From Acidobacteriota bacterium (lineage in GTDB: Bacteria; Acidobacteriota; Terriglobia; Acidiferrales; UBA7541), in contig QHYI01000106.1 of the NCBI GenBank assembly GCA_003223245.1, positions 34,924-98,923 of the forward strand: DNA of 64,000 nucleotides. Reading direction: 5' to 3'. Made by a program: the position numbers and the translations under genes. A model generated the notes under the pieces. That model was not told where the DNA came from. It did not search any database and saw nothing but the letters and a program-made list of their open reading frames with translations. Shown here in pieces: positions 45,697 through 55,132 of this stretch; the first letter of the stretch is position 1; every line of letters starts with the position of its first letter.

Positions 45697-47136
45697 ATGT
45701 TGCCTGGGTTTCTAGCATCGCTTAAGGGTCGTGTCTTGCGGCTTGCATCCTTCATTCTCGGTGGATTTCTAATTCTTTCTTTGTCGCTCCTTGACAATCC
45801 TTGCGCTTCCGCTTCGCTGATTCCAGCTGGCAAGCCGCACGCTATTCCGGCGTTCGCGCGAAAGTACAGTATGCCCTGCTCCTCCTGCCACGAGGCTTGG
45901 CCGAAGCTCAGCCCGTTTGGGCAGCAGTTTAAAGACAACGGCTATCAGATGGGCAATGAGCGCGACACCCCCATCTATCAGAGCCCTTCCTATTGACCGG
46001 TGACCTTCCGCATCACCCCGAACTGGCATCGCGAAGGCACAAACCGCGTCGCCGTAGACGGATCAACTCCCGGATCCACCGTGGAAGCTCAGGTCACTAC
46101 GCATGGATTCGACTGGAGCGGTTTGGATTTTCACACCGCGGGCACGTTAGCGAAGAATATTTCGTTTTATGTCCTGCCCTCCTCGGACAACACCGGCGCG
46201 TTTCACTTTGAAGCCGTATGGGGCCGCCTGGACAACTTGGCCGGCAGCCCCTGGCTCAACATCAAGCTCGGCAAGTTCGAGCTCGACAACCTGCACTCCG
46301 AGAAGCGCATTGTTACCCTGAGCAACTCCGGCGGCTTCTACCAGAACTATCATTTTCAGCCCCTGGTCTCTCCTGGCAGCGCAGCCAGTCCCGGGGCTGT
46401 GACCGAGTCGCTGTACGCCTTCGGGATTGGCGATAACCAAGTCGGTGTGGAATGGATGGGCCACTCCGCAAACGACCGCACCCGGGTTTCGGCTTCCCTG
46501 CTCAGTTCGAACGACGGCCAGCCGGGCTTGCCGACCAGCCGTGGGTATGATGGTTACTTTGCCGCAAGCCAGGCCTTCGAGATCGGCGACTTGGGACTGC
46601 AACGTGTGGGAGGATTCGCCTACCTCGGCCAGGTGCCCACTTTTCCCCAGTTCACACAGCAGGGCGTGGGAGTGCCGGGAACGGGGATTGGAAACAAGAG
46701 TTTTTATCGCGCAGGCGGAATCGGCATGTGGTACGTCAAGAAGCTCGATGTCACTACGATTTACTTTCACGGCTGGGACAACGCCTTCCTGGGATCGAAT
46801 ACGCCAGCGAACATGCCTCTCGCAGCCGGGGCGCAAGCGCCAACCTGGAACGGTGGCTTGGTCGAGACGCACTACAACTACAATCCTCAACTCATCCTAA
46901 TCCATCGCTACGAACTCATCCGCATGTCCCGCCAGGTGTTTGCAGCCAACCCGGGAAACTTCGGCGATATCGATGCCCTGACCGGCGGGTTTCGCTATTA
47001 CCCGTTCATTTCCAGCCGGGCAGGCTTCGCGTTTCACACCGAATACTCGGTAAGCCGGCAGCGAGGCGCTGCGCCTGTTAGCGGCCGCGACCTGACTTCC
47101 AGCAGCTTTTTCTTTGGCTTTGATTTTGCCTATTGA
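45697..47136 (+). pseudogene. c-haem/beta-barrel outer-membrane protein, interrupted by TGA
   Basis: ATG 45697 follows AGGAGG. The first 99 codons give a signal sequence (to about 40) and a CxxCH haem site (CSSCH, 61-65) in the context ARKYSMPCSSCHEAWPKLSPFG. TGA at 45994-45996 interrupts QSPSY-PVTFRITPNW. The frame then stays open to 47136 with amphipathic beta-strands and an aromatic end (SSFFFGFDFAY), as in outer-membrane barrels. The TGA replaces a likely Trp (TGG). A restart at GTG 46000 would lack the signal peptide and haem, so without readthrough the protein is lost. Intact, it would be a porin-like cytochrome suited to electron passage across the outer membrane. Confidence 0.7.
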
Positions 47137-47147
47137 GGTGGATGACA

Positions 47148-48818
47148 ATGCGCGTACGCAAAGCAAATAAGTTCGCCCTGGTGGTTGCCACCATGCTGGC
47201 GGTGGCTTGGTCCTCGCCGGCTCAGGAATCCCATATCGGCAAATGGACGGGGCATGCCAGCGCCGGGAAACAGCTTTACTATCGCTATTGCTGGGGTTGT
47301 CACGGGGTCCGCGGCGACGGCAACGGCGAGAACGCCCCTTACCTTAACGTTCTCCCCCGCAACTTTGTGGCGGGAACGTTTAAGTGTCGCTCGACGCCCA
47401 CCGGCACTCTGCCAACCGACGAGGATCTCTTCGAGGCTATCACGCGCGGCTTCTATAACACCTATATGCCGTCCTGGAAGGCGTTGACCAACCAGCAGCG
47501 CGCCGACCTGGTGGCCTTCATCAAGACCTTTTCGCCACGCTGGCAGAACGAAAAGCCGGGCACGCCCATCAGCATGCCGCCGGAACCGGCCTTGACGGTG
47601 GACAGCATCAAACACGGGAAAGAACTCTTCGCAAAAATGGAATGCTGGAAATGCCACGGCCAGGAAGGCCATGGGGACGGTCCTTCCGCCGCCACACTGA
47701 CCGACAACAACGATCAGCCGATCCGTCCTTACAACTTTTCCGAGGGTTCGCGCTTTAAGTGCGGCGAGACCAACCAGGACTTGTACAAAATCTTTATGAC
47801 GGGTTTGGATGGAACGCCCATGCCTTCCTTCGCCGATAACCTCAAGACGGAAGAGGCCTGGGACTTGGTGCACTTCCTCCGTACTTTACAAGTCCACCAT
47901 AACAGCCCGGAACTCGCTCTTTGGCGGAACACCGAGCAACCAGGGTTGAAGCCGACCAATCCTGGTACCTCCGGAGGCGCGCCTCCGGAGAAAGCAGAAA
48001 CTGTGTCTGCCCCACCCCCGCCCGGCGCATCTTCACCGGCCGCGCAAGGTGCGTCCGCTCCGAGCGCGTCTGACCCGGCGCCCGCCGCAGCGGGGAAAGC
48101 GGGGAAAGCGAGGGCGGGCGCCACGAATCCGGCCCCGGCACCGCCTGCTGCAGAGCCGCAGCCAGCCACAACCCCGGCCAGTGGGTCGGCGAAGACAAGT
48201 GCCGCAAATCCAGCCCCGGTCCAGCCTGTTGGGGAACCCAAGCCGGGCACAATCACATCTGGTGGAGGGGCGGAGTCGGCCAGCGCAAATCCGGTCTCGG
48301 CACAGGCCACGGTGTCACAGCCTCAACGTGAGTCACAGCCTTCTGGCAATGTCGGCACGATTAACAGAGATATGGATGATGTGGGGAGGGTGGTTAATCC
48401 GCCCCCGGATCCGAGGTCAACCGTGCCGAGAAGCGCGCTGTCGCGCACCTCGGCAACGGTTTACACCGCACCGGCCCTCGACAACCCGCGGCGCGTGGAA
48501 TTGCTCAATCTGGCGGTAACGGACGAAGCAGGAAAGATTTCTGTAATCATGACGCTGAGTGGCCCAGTTGTACCTCAACTAAAGTGGCTCGATTCGCCGG
48601 CCCGCGTTGTCGTGGATCTGCCCAAAACAGTTATGGCAACCTCCCAGCAGCGCATTGACGTCGGTAAGGGCGGCGCGAAAAGGGTGCGTCTGGGCATGGA
48701 CGCGCAGGTTCCGCCCACCACCCGTGTAGTTGTGGATCTGACCGAGCCGCTGGCTTACCAGATTGTCCCAGGCGGTGACAACACTTGGATTCTCGAGCTG
48801 CACCCGCAAAACAAATAA
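47148..48818 (+). CDS. Dihaem c-type cytochrome fused to an AMIN domain
   Basis: 556 residues from ATG 47148 (GAGGTGG six bases upstream, overlapping the previous stop). Signal about 1-27. Two cytochrome-c domains: CWGCH (48-52) and CWKCH (166-170), with distal Met candidates in YNTYMPSW and GTPMPSF. A Pro/Ala-rich linker (about 265-440) contains a 27-residue tandem repeat. The C-terminus (about 447-556, RRVELLNLAVTDEAGKIS, ARVVVDLPKTV, RVVVDLTEPLAYQI) is an AMIN domain, which in PilQ and amidases binds the cell wall. Cytochrome plus AMIN is an uncommon union; it would tether a soluble dihaem to peptidoglycan near the outer membrane. It is in an operon with the barrel gene. Confidence 0.88.
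   Translation: MRVRKANKFALVVATMLAVAWSSPAQESHIGKWTGHASAGKQLYYRYCWGCHGVRGDGNGENAPYLNVLPRNFVAGTFKCRSTPTGTLPTDEDLFEAITRGFYNTYMPSWKALTNQQRADLVAFIKTFSPRWQNEKPGTPISMPPEPALTVDSIKHGKELFAKMECWKCHGQEGHGDGPSAATLTDNNDQPIRPYNFSEGSRFKCGETNQDLYKIFMTGLDGTPMPSFADNLKTEEAWDLVHFLRTLQVHHNSPELALWRNTEQPGLKPTNPGTSGGAPPEKAETVSAPPPPGASSPAAQGASAPSASDPAPAAAGKAGKARAGATNPAPAPPAAEPQPATTPASGSAKTSAANPAPVQPVGEPKPGTITSGGGAESASANPVSAQATVSQPQRESQPSGNVGTINRDMDDVGRVVNPPPDPRSTVPRSALSRTSATVYTAPALDNPRRVELLNLAVTDEAGKISVIMTLSGPVVPQLKWLDSPARVVVDLPKTVMATSQQRIDVGKGGAKRVRLGMDAQVPPTTRVVVDLTEPLAYQIVPGGDNTWILELHPQNK
48126..48350 (+). repeat. 81-bp tandem repeat encoding the cytochrome linker
   Basis: Three imperfect units begin at 48126, 48207 and 48288, exactly 81 bases apart. 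Each starts AATCC(G/A)G and encodes NP(A/V)...-type Pro-rich 27-residue units. The third is shorter and more diverged. Confidence 0.75.
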
Positions 48819-48978
48819 CTGCCATCCAGTCCCGCCTTCCCGTCGCGATAGAGACAACAGCCTCGGGCAGTCATCGGCGACGCGGCAGAATGTTACCGAC
48901 GCCGACAGGTTCCGGCATCAAATAACAATTGGAAAGGTGGCTGACTCTCAGTGTCAAGAAAATCAGAAGTGTGTGCTC

Positions 48979-50043
48979 TCAATCTTTCGGCTGCATGCGA
49001 TTCAGGATTTCCTGTGCCACTTCGCGCACTTCCAGGGCACGTTGACTTGCAGGGCCGCTAGGGTCGAGTCGCAAATAAGTGTCGAGGTCCTGGATCTGCT
49101 CACGATAATCCTGCCGGCGCGAGCAGGAATCCGCAAGCACTAGGTAAGCGTTGGCCAGGTTGGGATCCCGCAGCAGAGCCTCCCGCGCGCTTTTTTCCGC
49201 CTCGTCCACCCGGTTCAAACGCAGGAGCGCCATGCCCAGGATGACATAACCATCCGGTGAATTCGGATCGATCTGCAATCCTCTCCGAATGTTGGTCTCC
49301 GCCGCACGGGCGTCTCCCTGCAAATAATAGATATACCCGATGCCAAACTGGGCCTTGGCGTACCGTCCGCCACTCACATTGATGGCCGCTTGAAAATTTT
49401 GCATCGCTTCCTGCCGGCGCCCTAGACTCGTCTCCGCTACGCCTAAATGATAGAGGGCTTCAAAGTATCCGGGAAACGCGCGGATAGCCTTCGTAAAGTG
49501 GCTCAAGCTCTGCACAAATTCCCTCTTTGCCAGGCTCATCAGCCCCTTCCGGTATTCCTCCTGGGCTTTGCCAGGAATCATGAGCTCCCTGACGGACACG
49601 GTATTAGCATCCGGCGAGGCAGGCGGAGGTGTAGAGGAGACTAGGTGCAGCTCCAGCTGAAGAGCGGCCCCGTCCAGCTGAGCAGTGGCATTCAAAGGCT
49701 GGTAACCCTGCTCTTCAACGACAATCTCGTAGAGACCACTGGGTAGACCCGGGACCTCAAAATGGCCATCATAATCGGTCAGCACGCTGCGAAAGATTCC
49801 CGAGTCGTGCGATTTCAAACCGACGGCTACCTGGCTCGCAGGCTGATTGTTGCTCAGCAAATACACCGTGCCGGAGATTATGCCTTCGCACTTTGCTAGG
49901 TCATGCTCTTGAGCGTTAGCCCGCGCCCCCAAGGAGAACAACGCAAAGCCCAGCAGAATCAGGGAAATTCTGCTGAATCGAAGAACCTGTAGAACCCTAG
50001 TTCTTGTAATTGCATCCAGAAAACGGAACCGTTTGCACTGCAT
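48979..50043 (-). CDS. Exported TPR protein with N-terminal Cna-B-like domain
   Basis: 354 residues. Signal/anchor segment about 25-44. A carboxypeptidase-regulatory/Cna-B-like domain spans about 54-135 (GIISGTVYLLSNNQPASQVAV, GHFEVPGLPSGLYEIVVEEQGY). TPRs follow (about 160-330: QSLSHFTKAIRAFPGYFEALYHLG, ADAAETNI-like ARAAETNIRRGLQIDPNSPDGY). It probably is a periplasmic or surface binding scaffold. It is convergent with the cytochrome-AMIN gene, so it may or may not belong to that cluster. Confidence 0.85.
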   Translation of the reverse strand: MQCKRFRFLDAITRTRVLQVLRFSRISLILLGFALFSLGARANAQEHDLAKCEGIISGTVYLLSNNQPASQVAVGLKSHDSGIFRSVLTDYDGHFEVPGLPSGLYEIVVEEQGYQPLNATAQLDGAALQLELHLVSSTPPPASPDANTVSVRELMIPGKAQEEYRKGLMSLAKREFVQSLSHFTKAIRAFPGYFEALYHLGVAETSLGRRQEAMQNFQAAINVSGGRYAKAQFGIGYIYYLQGDARAAETNIRRGLQIDPNSPDGYVILGMALLRLNRVDEAEKSAREALLRDPNLANAYLVLADSCSRRQDYREQIQDLDTYLRLDPSGPASQRALEVREVAQEILNRMQPKD

Positions 50044-50520
50044 CTCGACCTGCAGCGCACTTTTGAGGCGGGTACCCCGGGAATTTGGCGGTTAGGGAGT
50101 CCATTATTGCGGCCGCGAGAACCCTGCCGCAAACCGGGACTTGGTTTGGCAAAGGCTTCCCGGTTCCGCATCGCACCGGATCTCCCTGATCTCAACCGTC
50201 GCGTGCGCGGACCTTGATAGGGAGATAAGCATTGCTCGTACCAAGAGCCGTCAGTCTTCTCACCCTCTTTCTTCGCAACCGGGGGCCAGAGCTTTTGCAA
50301 AAACCTTGCGCCTGCCCGATGCAAGTATCTCCTTTTGTTTCAATCATCGTGCGCGAATCCCGTTTTCTTCATAATTACGACCCTGGTAGCCACTTAGGCA
50401 CTGACAGGCCAAGATAGCACCTGTCTTCAGGCCAAAAATCGTCTCAGGCGGTAACTTCGCGTGCACTCTTTGGCTCAATTTGGCTCAATGTGAGAAATGC
50501 AGTTCCTATCAGGCAAATGT
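50044..50520 (+). other. Intergenic region, no gene supported
   Basis: About 480 bases. The only feature is a short tandem TTGGCTCAAT x2 near 50469-50489, just before the end of the MetX-like gene. No RNA or terminator is recognised. Confidence 0.45.
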
Positions 50521-51642
50521 CTACTCCTGCTTCGCAGGCTCCTGCAACGTTTCACTATGAACCGACCCTGGGTCGGCTAAGAAACGCGCGACCGTTGGCC
50601 CTACAGAAATGCAGCTTGGGCTGAGGTGCCCGCAAGGCGAATCCAATTTCACCAGAGGAGCGCCCGCAGCCGCAGCGAACTCCTCGGCAGGCTCCGGCGT
50701 CACCATGTGATCTTCGGGCGAAACAACGACCAGAAGCTTTGCATGCACCTTGGCGGCTGCTTGTTTTAGTGTTGTTACGCCAAGTTCCTTGGGAATATCG
50801 AGCGCCATAATCGCTTGGCGCTGGCGAATGCGGTCGCACGCATTCCCGCCGTTGCCCTTGGCGGCATTCCGTATCTGTGCGAGAAGCTCGTCAAGCCCGT
50901 CGGGCTTGGTGTGCGCCACGCGATAGGCCGGCGAAGTCAGATTCATCGAGCCAATTTCCTCAACCAAGCCGAGACTTCGATCCATTGGCCTGGTGGGATT
51001 GCCGTGATTCCAGGCGGGGTCGAGTTCGATGGCATCGATCTGCGCGGTCCACAGCAGCTTGTCATAGGAAGTGGATTGCGGTGAGCCCACAATGGGGATC
51101 AGCAGATCCATGAAGTCGGGATAAGCCACGCCCCATTCAAAAGTCTGCATGCCGCCCATGGAGATACCCATGACGGCGCGCAGACCTGACAGGTGCAGGA
51201 CGTCTGTGGCGAGGCGGTGCTCGGATTCCACCATGTCGCGAATGGTGAATTCTGGAAACTTCAGCAGCGGCTGCTTTGTACTGTTCGACGGCGAGCTGGT
51301 TACGCCATCGCCGATGGCATCCACGAGGATCACAAAATAGCGGGTGCTATCCACCCATTTGTCAGGCCCAACCGACGGCAACAAGTCTTGCGATCTGCCG
51401 CCCAGCCAACTCGGCCAAAGGATCGCGTTGGACTTTTCGGCGTTGAGCTTGCCGAGCGTGCGGTAGCCCAGGCGGAAATCGTGAATGACGCCGCCATTTT
51501 GCAATCGGAAGTCTCCCATTTCGGCAAATTGCTGCGCCCCTTCCGCCTGCGCCGGTTGCGCAGTTTGAGCCGCGGAAGAAACTGCCCAGGACAGAGCTAG
51601 GAGAAGCGGAGTCAATAATGCGAATCGAATTGGAGTTTTCAT
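50521..51642 (-). CDS. Exported alpha/beta-hydrolase, homoserine O-acetyltransferase (MetX)-like
   Basis: 373 residues from ATG 51642 (MKTPIRFALLTPLLLAL), chosen since it opens a signal peptide ending SSAAQ. The alpha/beta-hydrolase core has nucleophile elbow GISMGGMQTFEW, catalytic Asp in VVSPEDHMVTP and His in DSPCGHLSPSC. The sequence FRLGYRTLGKLNAEKSNAIL and the final layout resemble MetX. True MetX is cytosolic; the signal peptide argues for a secreted acyltransferase or esterase with another substrate, so I give no symbol. Confidence 0.85.
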   Translation of the reverse strand: MKTPIRFALLTPLLLALSWAVSSAAQTAQPAQAEGAQQFAEMGDFRLQNGGVIHDFRLGYRTLGKLNAEKSNAILWPSWLGGRSQDLLPSVGPDKWVDSTRYFVILVDAIGDGVTSSPSNSTKQPLLKFPEFTIRDMVESEHRLATDVLHLSGLRAVMGISMGGMQTFEWGVAYPDFMDLLIPIVGSPQSTSYDKLLWTAQIDAIELDPAWNHGNPTRPMDRSLGLVEEIGSMNLTSPAYRVAHTKPDGLDELLAQIRNAAKGNGGNACDRIRQRQAIMALDIPKELGVTTLKQAAAKVHAKLLVVVSPEDHMVTPEPAEEFAAAAGAPLVKLDSPCGHLSPSCISVGPTVARFLADPGSVHSETLQEPAKQE

Positions 51643-52324
51643 TGGTAGGCAATACCCCTTTGCTACCCTATCCCCGTCTCCCGGCTTCGTTTCAAATCGT
51701 CGAGAGAGGTTGCAGGAATTGCATACAAGCACTTCATGATGGTCCAAATCCTTCGGGAACGAATGGAGGTTACTGCAGCACAGAAATGATACCTCGGGAC
51801 CGCTTTACGGTCGAGCATGGTGAACGCAATACTGCGCTATCTCTAAAGGGCGCGGGTTCGTTTGGAAGCCCCGTTCGGGTGCCTCATCGGCGCGGGTCGC
51901 CGTTTACCCTTGCGTGGAATTTCCACATGCGAATGCGAGTATGTAATTGACGGCGGCTGGATTTTTCTTGGAACATGGTGGGCACGTTAGCTTTTCGGGC
52001 TCCCTCGCGTTCTCGTCTTCTATCGGGCCAGTAAGGTTGGGAATGATGTCCAAGCTCTTGCAGCTTGTTTTCCATCAGGCGTACTTGAATCAGCGATTCC
52101 CGCATATGGCGCAGTCGATCCAAGCGTTGGTTGAGCTCGGTGAGCGACGGGCGCGGCTTGAGGAGATGCGCAGAGATTACTGCCGACACTTCGAGTCCTC
52201 AGGATGGACAGGGCCAGAAGCCAAGGAGGAACAGGATCGACAGACGTAAACGCGACAAATAGGTCTGATTCCGCCACACTCGGCCAAAGAAAAAAGCCCC
52301 GTTTACGATGTTTGCCTCCGCTAG
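51643..52324 (-). other. Gene-poor region; one doubtful ORF
   Basis: A minus-strand frame at 51884-52189 (LTELNQRLDRLRHMRESLIQ and following) has a helical, protein-like first half, but no ribosome site or family and a non-coding-looking end. No other gene is supported. Confidence 0.3.
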
Positions 52325-52606
52325 ATTGCGAGCCTCCACGATTCTCATGACGAATTCCTTCTTCGGTCCGAGTACGAAGCCTCTCTTCGGTTCGCCGCCG
52401 ACATTTACGACGGCAAGGTGCTCGTCGATGGCCTCGGGTCGCCTGGTCTTCCCTTCAATGTCGGCGACGAGCTCGTCTCCGTGGACGACGTCAGCGTCGC
52501 CACGCGGATCCATGTCCTCCAGCCCTATTCCATCAATGCCAGCGGCAATCGCCGATCGATGAGCGAGGGACGACGGAAGCGACTGTTATGCGGACATTTC
52601 TTCTAA
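52325..52606 (+). pseudogene. Fragment of an S41/PDZ-type peptidase
   Basis: No start is visible. A TAG (52322-52324) precedes a frame reading LRSEYEASLRFAADIYDGKV, then GLPFNVGDELVSVDDVSV and IHVLQPYSINASGN, after which it becomes unrelated. GDELVSVDDxxV is the PDZ-like turn, and YSINASGN is like the segment after it in S41 peptidase-like proteins. Both ends and the catalytic domain are missing. I take it as a decayed remnant. Confidence 0.5.
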
Positions 52607-52711
52607 GCGGTGCTTCCTCTTAACGATAAGGATACTCACCCTGTATTTTCTGCACTGGTTATGGCAGTCACTTCTATACTTTTTCTATGGCCCTCATTCC
52701 GGAAAACAACT

Positions 52712-54448
52712 ATGTTTCGACATCTTGACATCGTCATTGCTTTTCTCGTCCTCATGCTTGTCGCCAGCCTGTTCATCACCGCGGGCACGCAGGTCATCGT
52801 CAGCTTGCTAGGCCTGCGCGGGGCCAATTTGCGGCGCAGCCTGGTGGATCTGTTCGAAACCGCCTGTCCCGGTGAGGAAGCGAGGCGCTGGGCAAAGGAA
52901 ATTGCCCGGAGAGTCCTGCGTCATCCCACGATTTCTGACTCGATCTTTTCGCGCTTTTCCCTTCGCGCAGGCCAAGTCCCCTTCACCCCGGAGACCGCAG
53001 GAAAGCTGCAAGGCATCAGCGCTTCCATTCCCCTGTTGCCGTGGGTCATGGGTGCGGTTGGAGGCTTCTTCCTCACGCCAATCGCAATGGCTCTTGCCAA
53101 GCATTGGTTCGCAGATATTTGCCGATATTCGGACTATTTGGCGGGCTATGTTTCAGCAATCAATTTCTGCCAGCATCCGTGGCGCACCGGGGCGCTTGTA
53201 GGAGCGATTCTTGGCGGGCTGCTCAGCCGCTGGCGGCTGGCTACTTCCCTCCGTGTAGAAGAGCTGCCCGCCATCCTCGAAAAGCTCGCCGAACCGCTTC
53301 CCGGAACCTTGCCCGATCCTGCCCAGCGCGCAATGCTCATGATGGCGTGGAGCGCTTACGAACCGGGAGCCAAGTCGAGGCCAGGAGAGCCGCAAGAGGG
53401 TGGGCTTGTGCGCTCGAAGCCCTATTTTGATGAGGGTCTTGTCCGCCGCGCCTCGGAGACGTCGTCGCTGCTTAATGAACATCTCTCCGCTGCAGAGGAT
53501 TTCGACGAAGGCATCGTTCGCCACGCAGAGCCAGTCGAAACGGAGGGAAGCGTCGCCGTCGCAGTGGAAAAGGCGACCGCACCGGCGAAGGAACCCGAGC
53601 CGGAATGCCCTGCTGCCGCCGGAGCATTAACCGCGGTCGCTACGGCGTCCGAACCGCGCTTGGAAGGGCTCCGGGCGTGGTTCGATCATGTCATGGACAG
53701 GGCCTCGCAGCGCTTCACCTTCCAAGCGCGCCTTGTAACGATCATACTTTCGTCTATTTTCGTCTTTGCCGCGCACTTTGACGCCGTCCGGCTGCTCCGG
53801 TCGATGTCAGAAGGCGCTGAATTGCGCGCACGATTGGCTGCCACTGCGGAAGCCCTGGACCGACACGCGGGGCAACTCTCACGTTCCAAGGACGGCGCTC
53901 ACACCGTTGTGCCCGACGTCTACCGCAAGGCCATGGTTTCGATCTTGCGAACCGCCCCCGCCATCCCTGAGCCGGCACCGGTAAGGCGGAAAGGACGGGG
54001 CAAAGACCGAGAAAAAATGGCGGCCATGGCGGCTCCCGCCGAAGATCGCGTTACCGCTGAAGCGAAATCCAAAGCGCTGCGCGACCTCGAAACGGTACCC
54101 GGATTTACCAGCCGTGAGGAAGCAGCGTCTTGGCTTCGCACGACCTTGGATGGAAATTCCGCGCGCGAGACTCTGGCGGCCGTGTATCAACACGAAGTCA
54201 ACGCCGAGCTGGTCAGCGATTCTGACAAGCTCATTGACCAGTCCGCTTCGCTAAAGAGCGAACTCGCGCGCTCTGAGCTCAAGCTCTTCCAGGACGAGCG
54301 ACTCTCTCCGCTATCCTCGAGCGAAGTGCCGGGCCTTTTGATCACGATAGCCTTTCTCAGCCTGGGCGCGGCGTTTTGGTACAACACACTGAAGAACCTC
54401 GCGAGCCTTCGCCCTCAATTGGCGACCCGACAAGATCGCGAGCGCTAA
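52712..54448 (+). CDS. Large multi-segment membrane protein of unknown function
   Basis: 578 residues from ATG 52712. An N-terminal helix (LDIVIAFLVLMLVASLFITA) is followed by a short soluble stretch (NLRRSLVDLFETACPG). Further helices are at about 140-165 and 195-210, and a long acidic/Ala-rich linker runs about 260-360. Another helix lies at about 380 (IILSSIFVFAAHFDAVRLL), then coiled-coil-like sequence, and a last helix near the C-terminus (GLLITIAFLSLGAAFWYNTL). I recognise no domain. The layout, N-helix plus NLRRSL-type start, recalls uncharacterised envelope proteins. The start lacks a good ribosome site (52610 also possible). Confidence 0.7.
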   Translation: MFRHLDIVIAFLVLMLVASLFITAGTQVIVSLLGLRGANLRRSLVDLFETACPGEEARRWAKEIARRVLRHPTISDSIFSRFSLRAGQVPFTPETAGKLQGISASIPLLPWVMGAVGGFFLTPIAMALAKHWFADICRYSDYLAGYVSAINFCQHPWRTGALVGAILGGLLSRWRLATSLRVEELPAILEKLAEPLPGTLPDPAQRAMLMMAWSAYEPGAKSRPGEPQEGGLVRSKPYFDEGLVRRASETSSLLNEHLSAAEDFDEGIVRHAEPVETEGSVAVAVEKATAPAKEPEPECPAAAGALTAVATASEPRLEGLRAWFDHVMDRASQRFTFQARLVTIILSSIFVFAAHFDAVRLLRSMSEGAELRARLAATAEALDRHAGQLSRSKDGAHTVVPDVYRKAMVSILRTAPAIPEPAPVRRKGRGKDREKMAAMAAPAEDRVTAEAKSKALRDLETVPGFTSREEAASWLRTTLDGNSARETLAAVYQHEVNAELVSDSDKLIDQSASLKSELARSELKLFQDERLSPLSSSEVPGLLITIAFLSLGAAFWYNTLKNLASLRPQLATRQDRER

Positions 54449-54485
54449 CCGGTGGCAAATCTCTAAGGGGAAAGATCGGCGCAGC

Positions 54486-54734
54486 TTAGGTTTCTCTCAA
54501 TTGCTGAATAATCTGCTCAAATTTTGAGAAATCATCGGCGACGGCGGACTTTTGCTCCGCCACGTAATGCGCCCGCTTTTGCGCCAACAAAGCCTTGTAT
54601 GCCGGCGCATGCTCGCAAAGCACATCCCGAACGGCCTCCAGTTCGGTGGTCAAGGAATAGAGCACGGTGTTCTGTCGCTGCAAGTTCTCAAAAGCGCAGA
54701 GCAAAATGGCGCGGACTTGCTTCTCATCAAGCAC
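54486..54734 (-). CDS. Small helical protein of unknown function
   Basis: 82 residues from GTG 54734, preceded by GAGGTG five bases away. All-helical: AILLCAFENLQRQNTVLYSL, TTELEAVRDVLCEHAP and FSKFEQIIQQLRET. No signal peptide or known motif. It lies 126 bases downstream of another small minus-strand gene and may share its transcript. Confidence 0.6.
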   Translation of the reverse strand: MLDEKQVRAILLCAFENLQRQNTVLYSLTTELEAVRDVLCEHAPAYKALLAQKRAHYVAEQKSAVADDFSKFEQIIQQLRET

Positions 54735-54860
54735 AATGGCACCTCATTTGGCTTTCATGAATCCCGGCCATCTCCCCGGCGAGCGGGATGGGAGCTTGAA
54801 TGTCTTGTGTTCCGACCCGAACGATGTATTTTCAGGGATTTGCGGGAATATCGAGTTGTA

Positions 54861-55061
54861 TTAGTCTTTTCGAACAGCGCCAAATCGGCTTTTGGACCTG
54901 TTGTGGACCTTTTTGGGACTAGACAGTTGGTCGAGTTGACCACGGATTTTCTTCGCCAGCTGCTCGATTTTCTGCCTCTTTTTCTGCTCGTTCAGTTCAT
55001 CGCGGACCAGGGTGCGAATGTGGTCATAGACTTCATGGCCGAGTTGGATTCTGATTGTCAT
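54861..55061 (-). CDS. Small basic coiled-coil protein of unknown function
   Basis: 66 residues from ATG 55061 (MTIRIQLGHEVYDHIRTLV). GGGGTGGTGAACCA upstream is a weak ribosome site. A charged coiled-coil centre (RDELNEQKKRQKIEQLAKKI) and a basic tail (NRSKSRFGAVRKD) suggest nucleic-acid or protein binding. Unknown family. Confidence 0.5.
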   Translation of the reverse strand: MTIRIQLGHEVYDHIRTLVRDELNEQKKRQKIEQLAKKIRGQLDQLSSPKKVHNRSKSRFGAVRKD

Positions 55062-55132
55062 TGGTTCACCACCCCTGCAAGACAGCAATGGCTCTTACAT
55101 TGCCAGGGCCGTGGAACCCCATGCTGTCTGCA

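Noticed and set aside
37317-47136. Alternative genetic code with TGA as a sense codon
   Set aside because: Two in-frame TGAs (one at a Cys, one at a Trp position) suggested it, but TGA ends many intact genes here, for example the receptor at 2556, and the implied amino acids differ.
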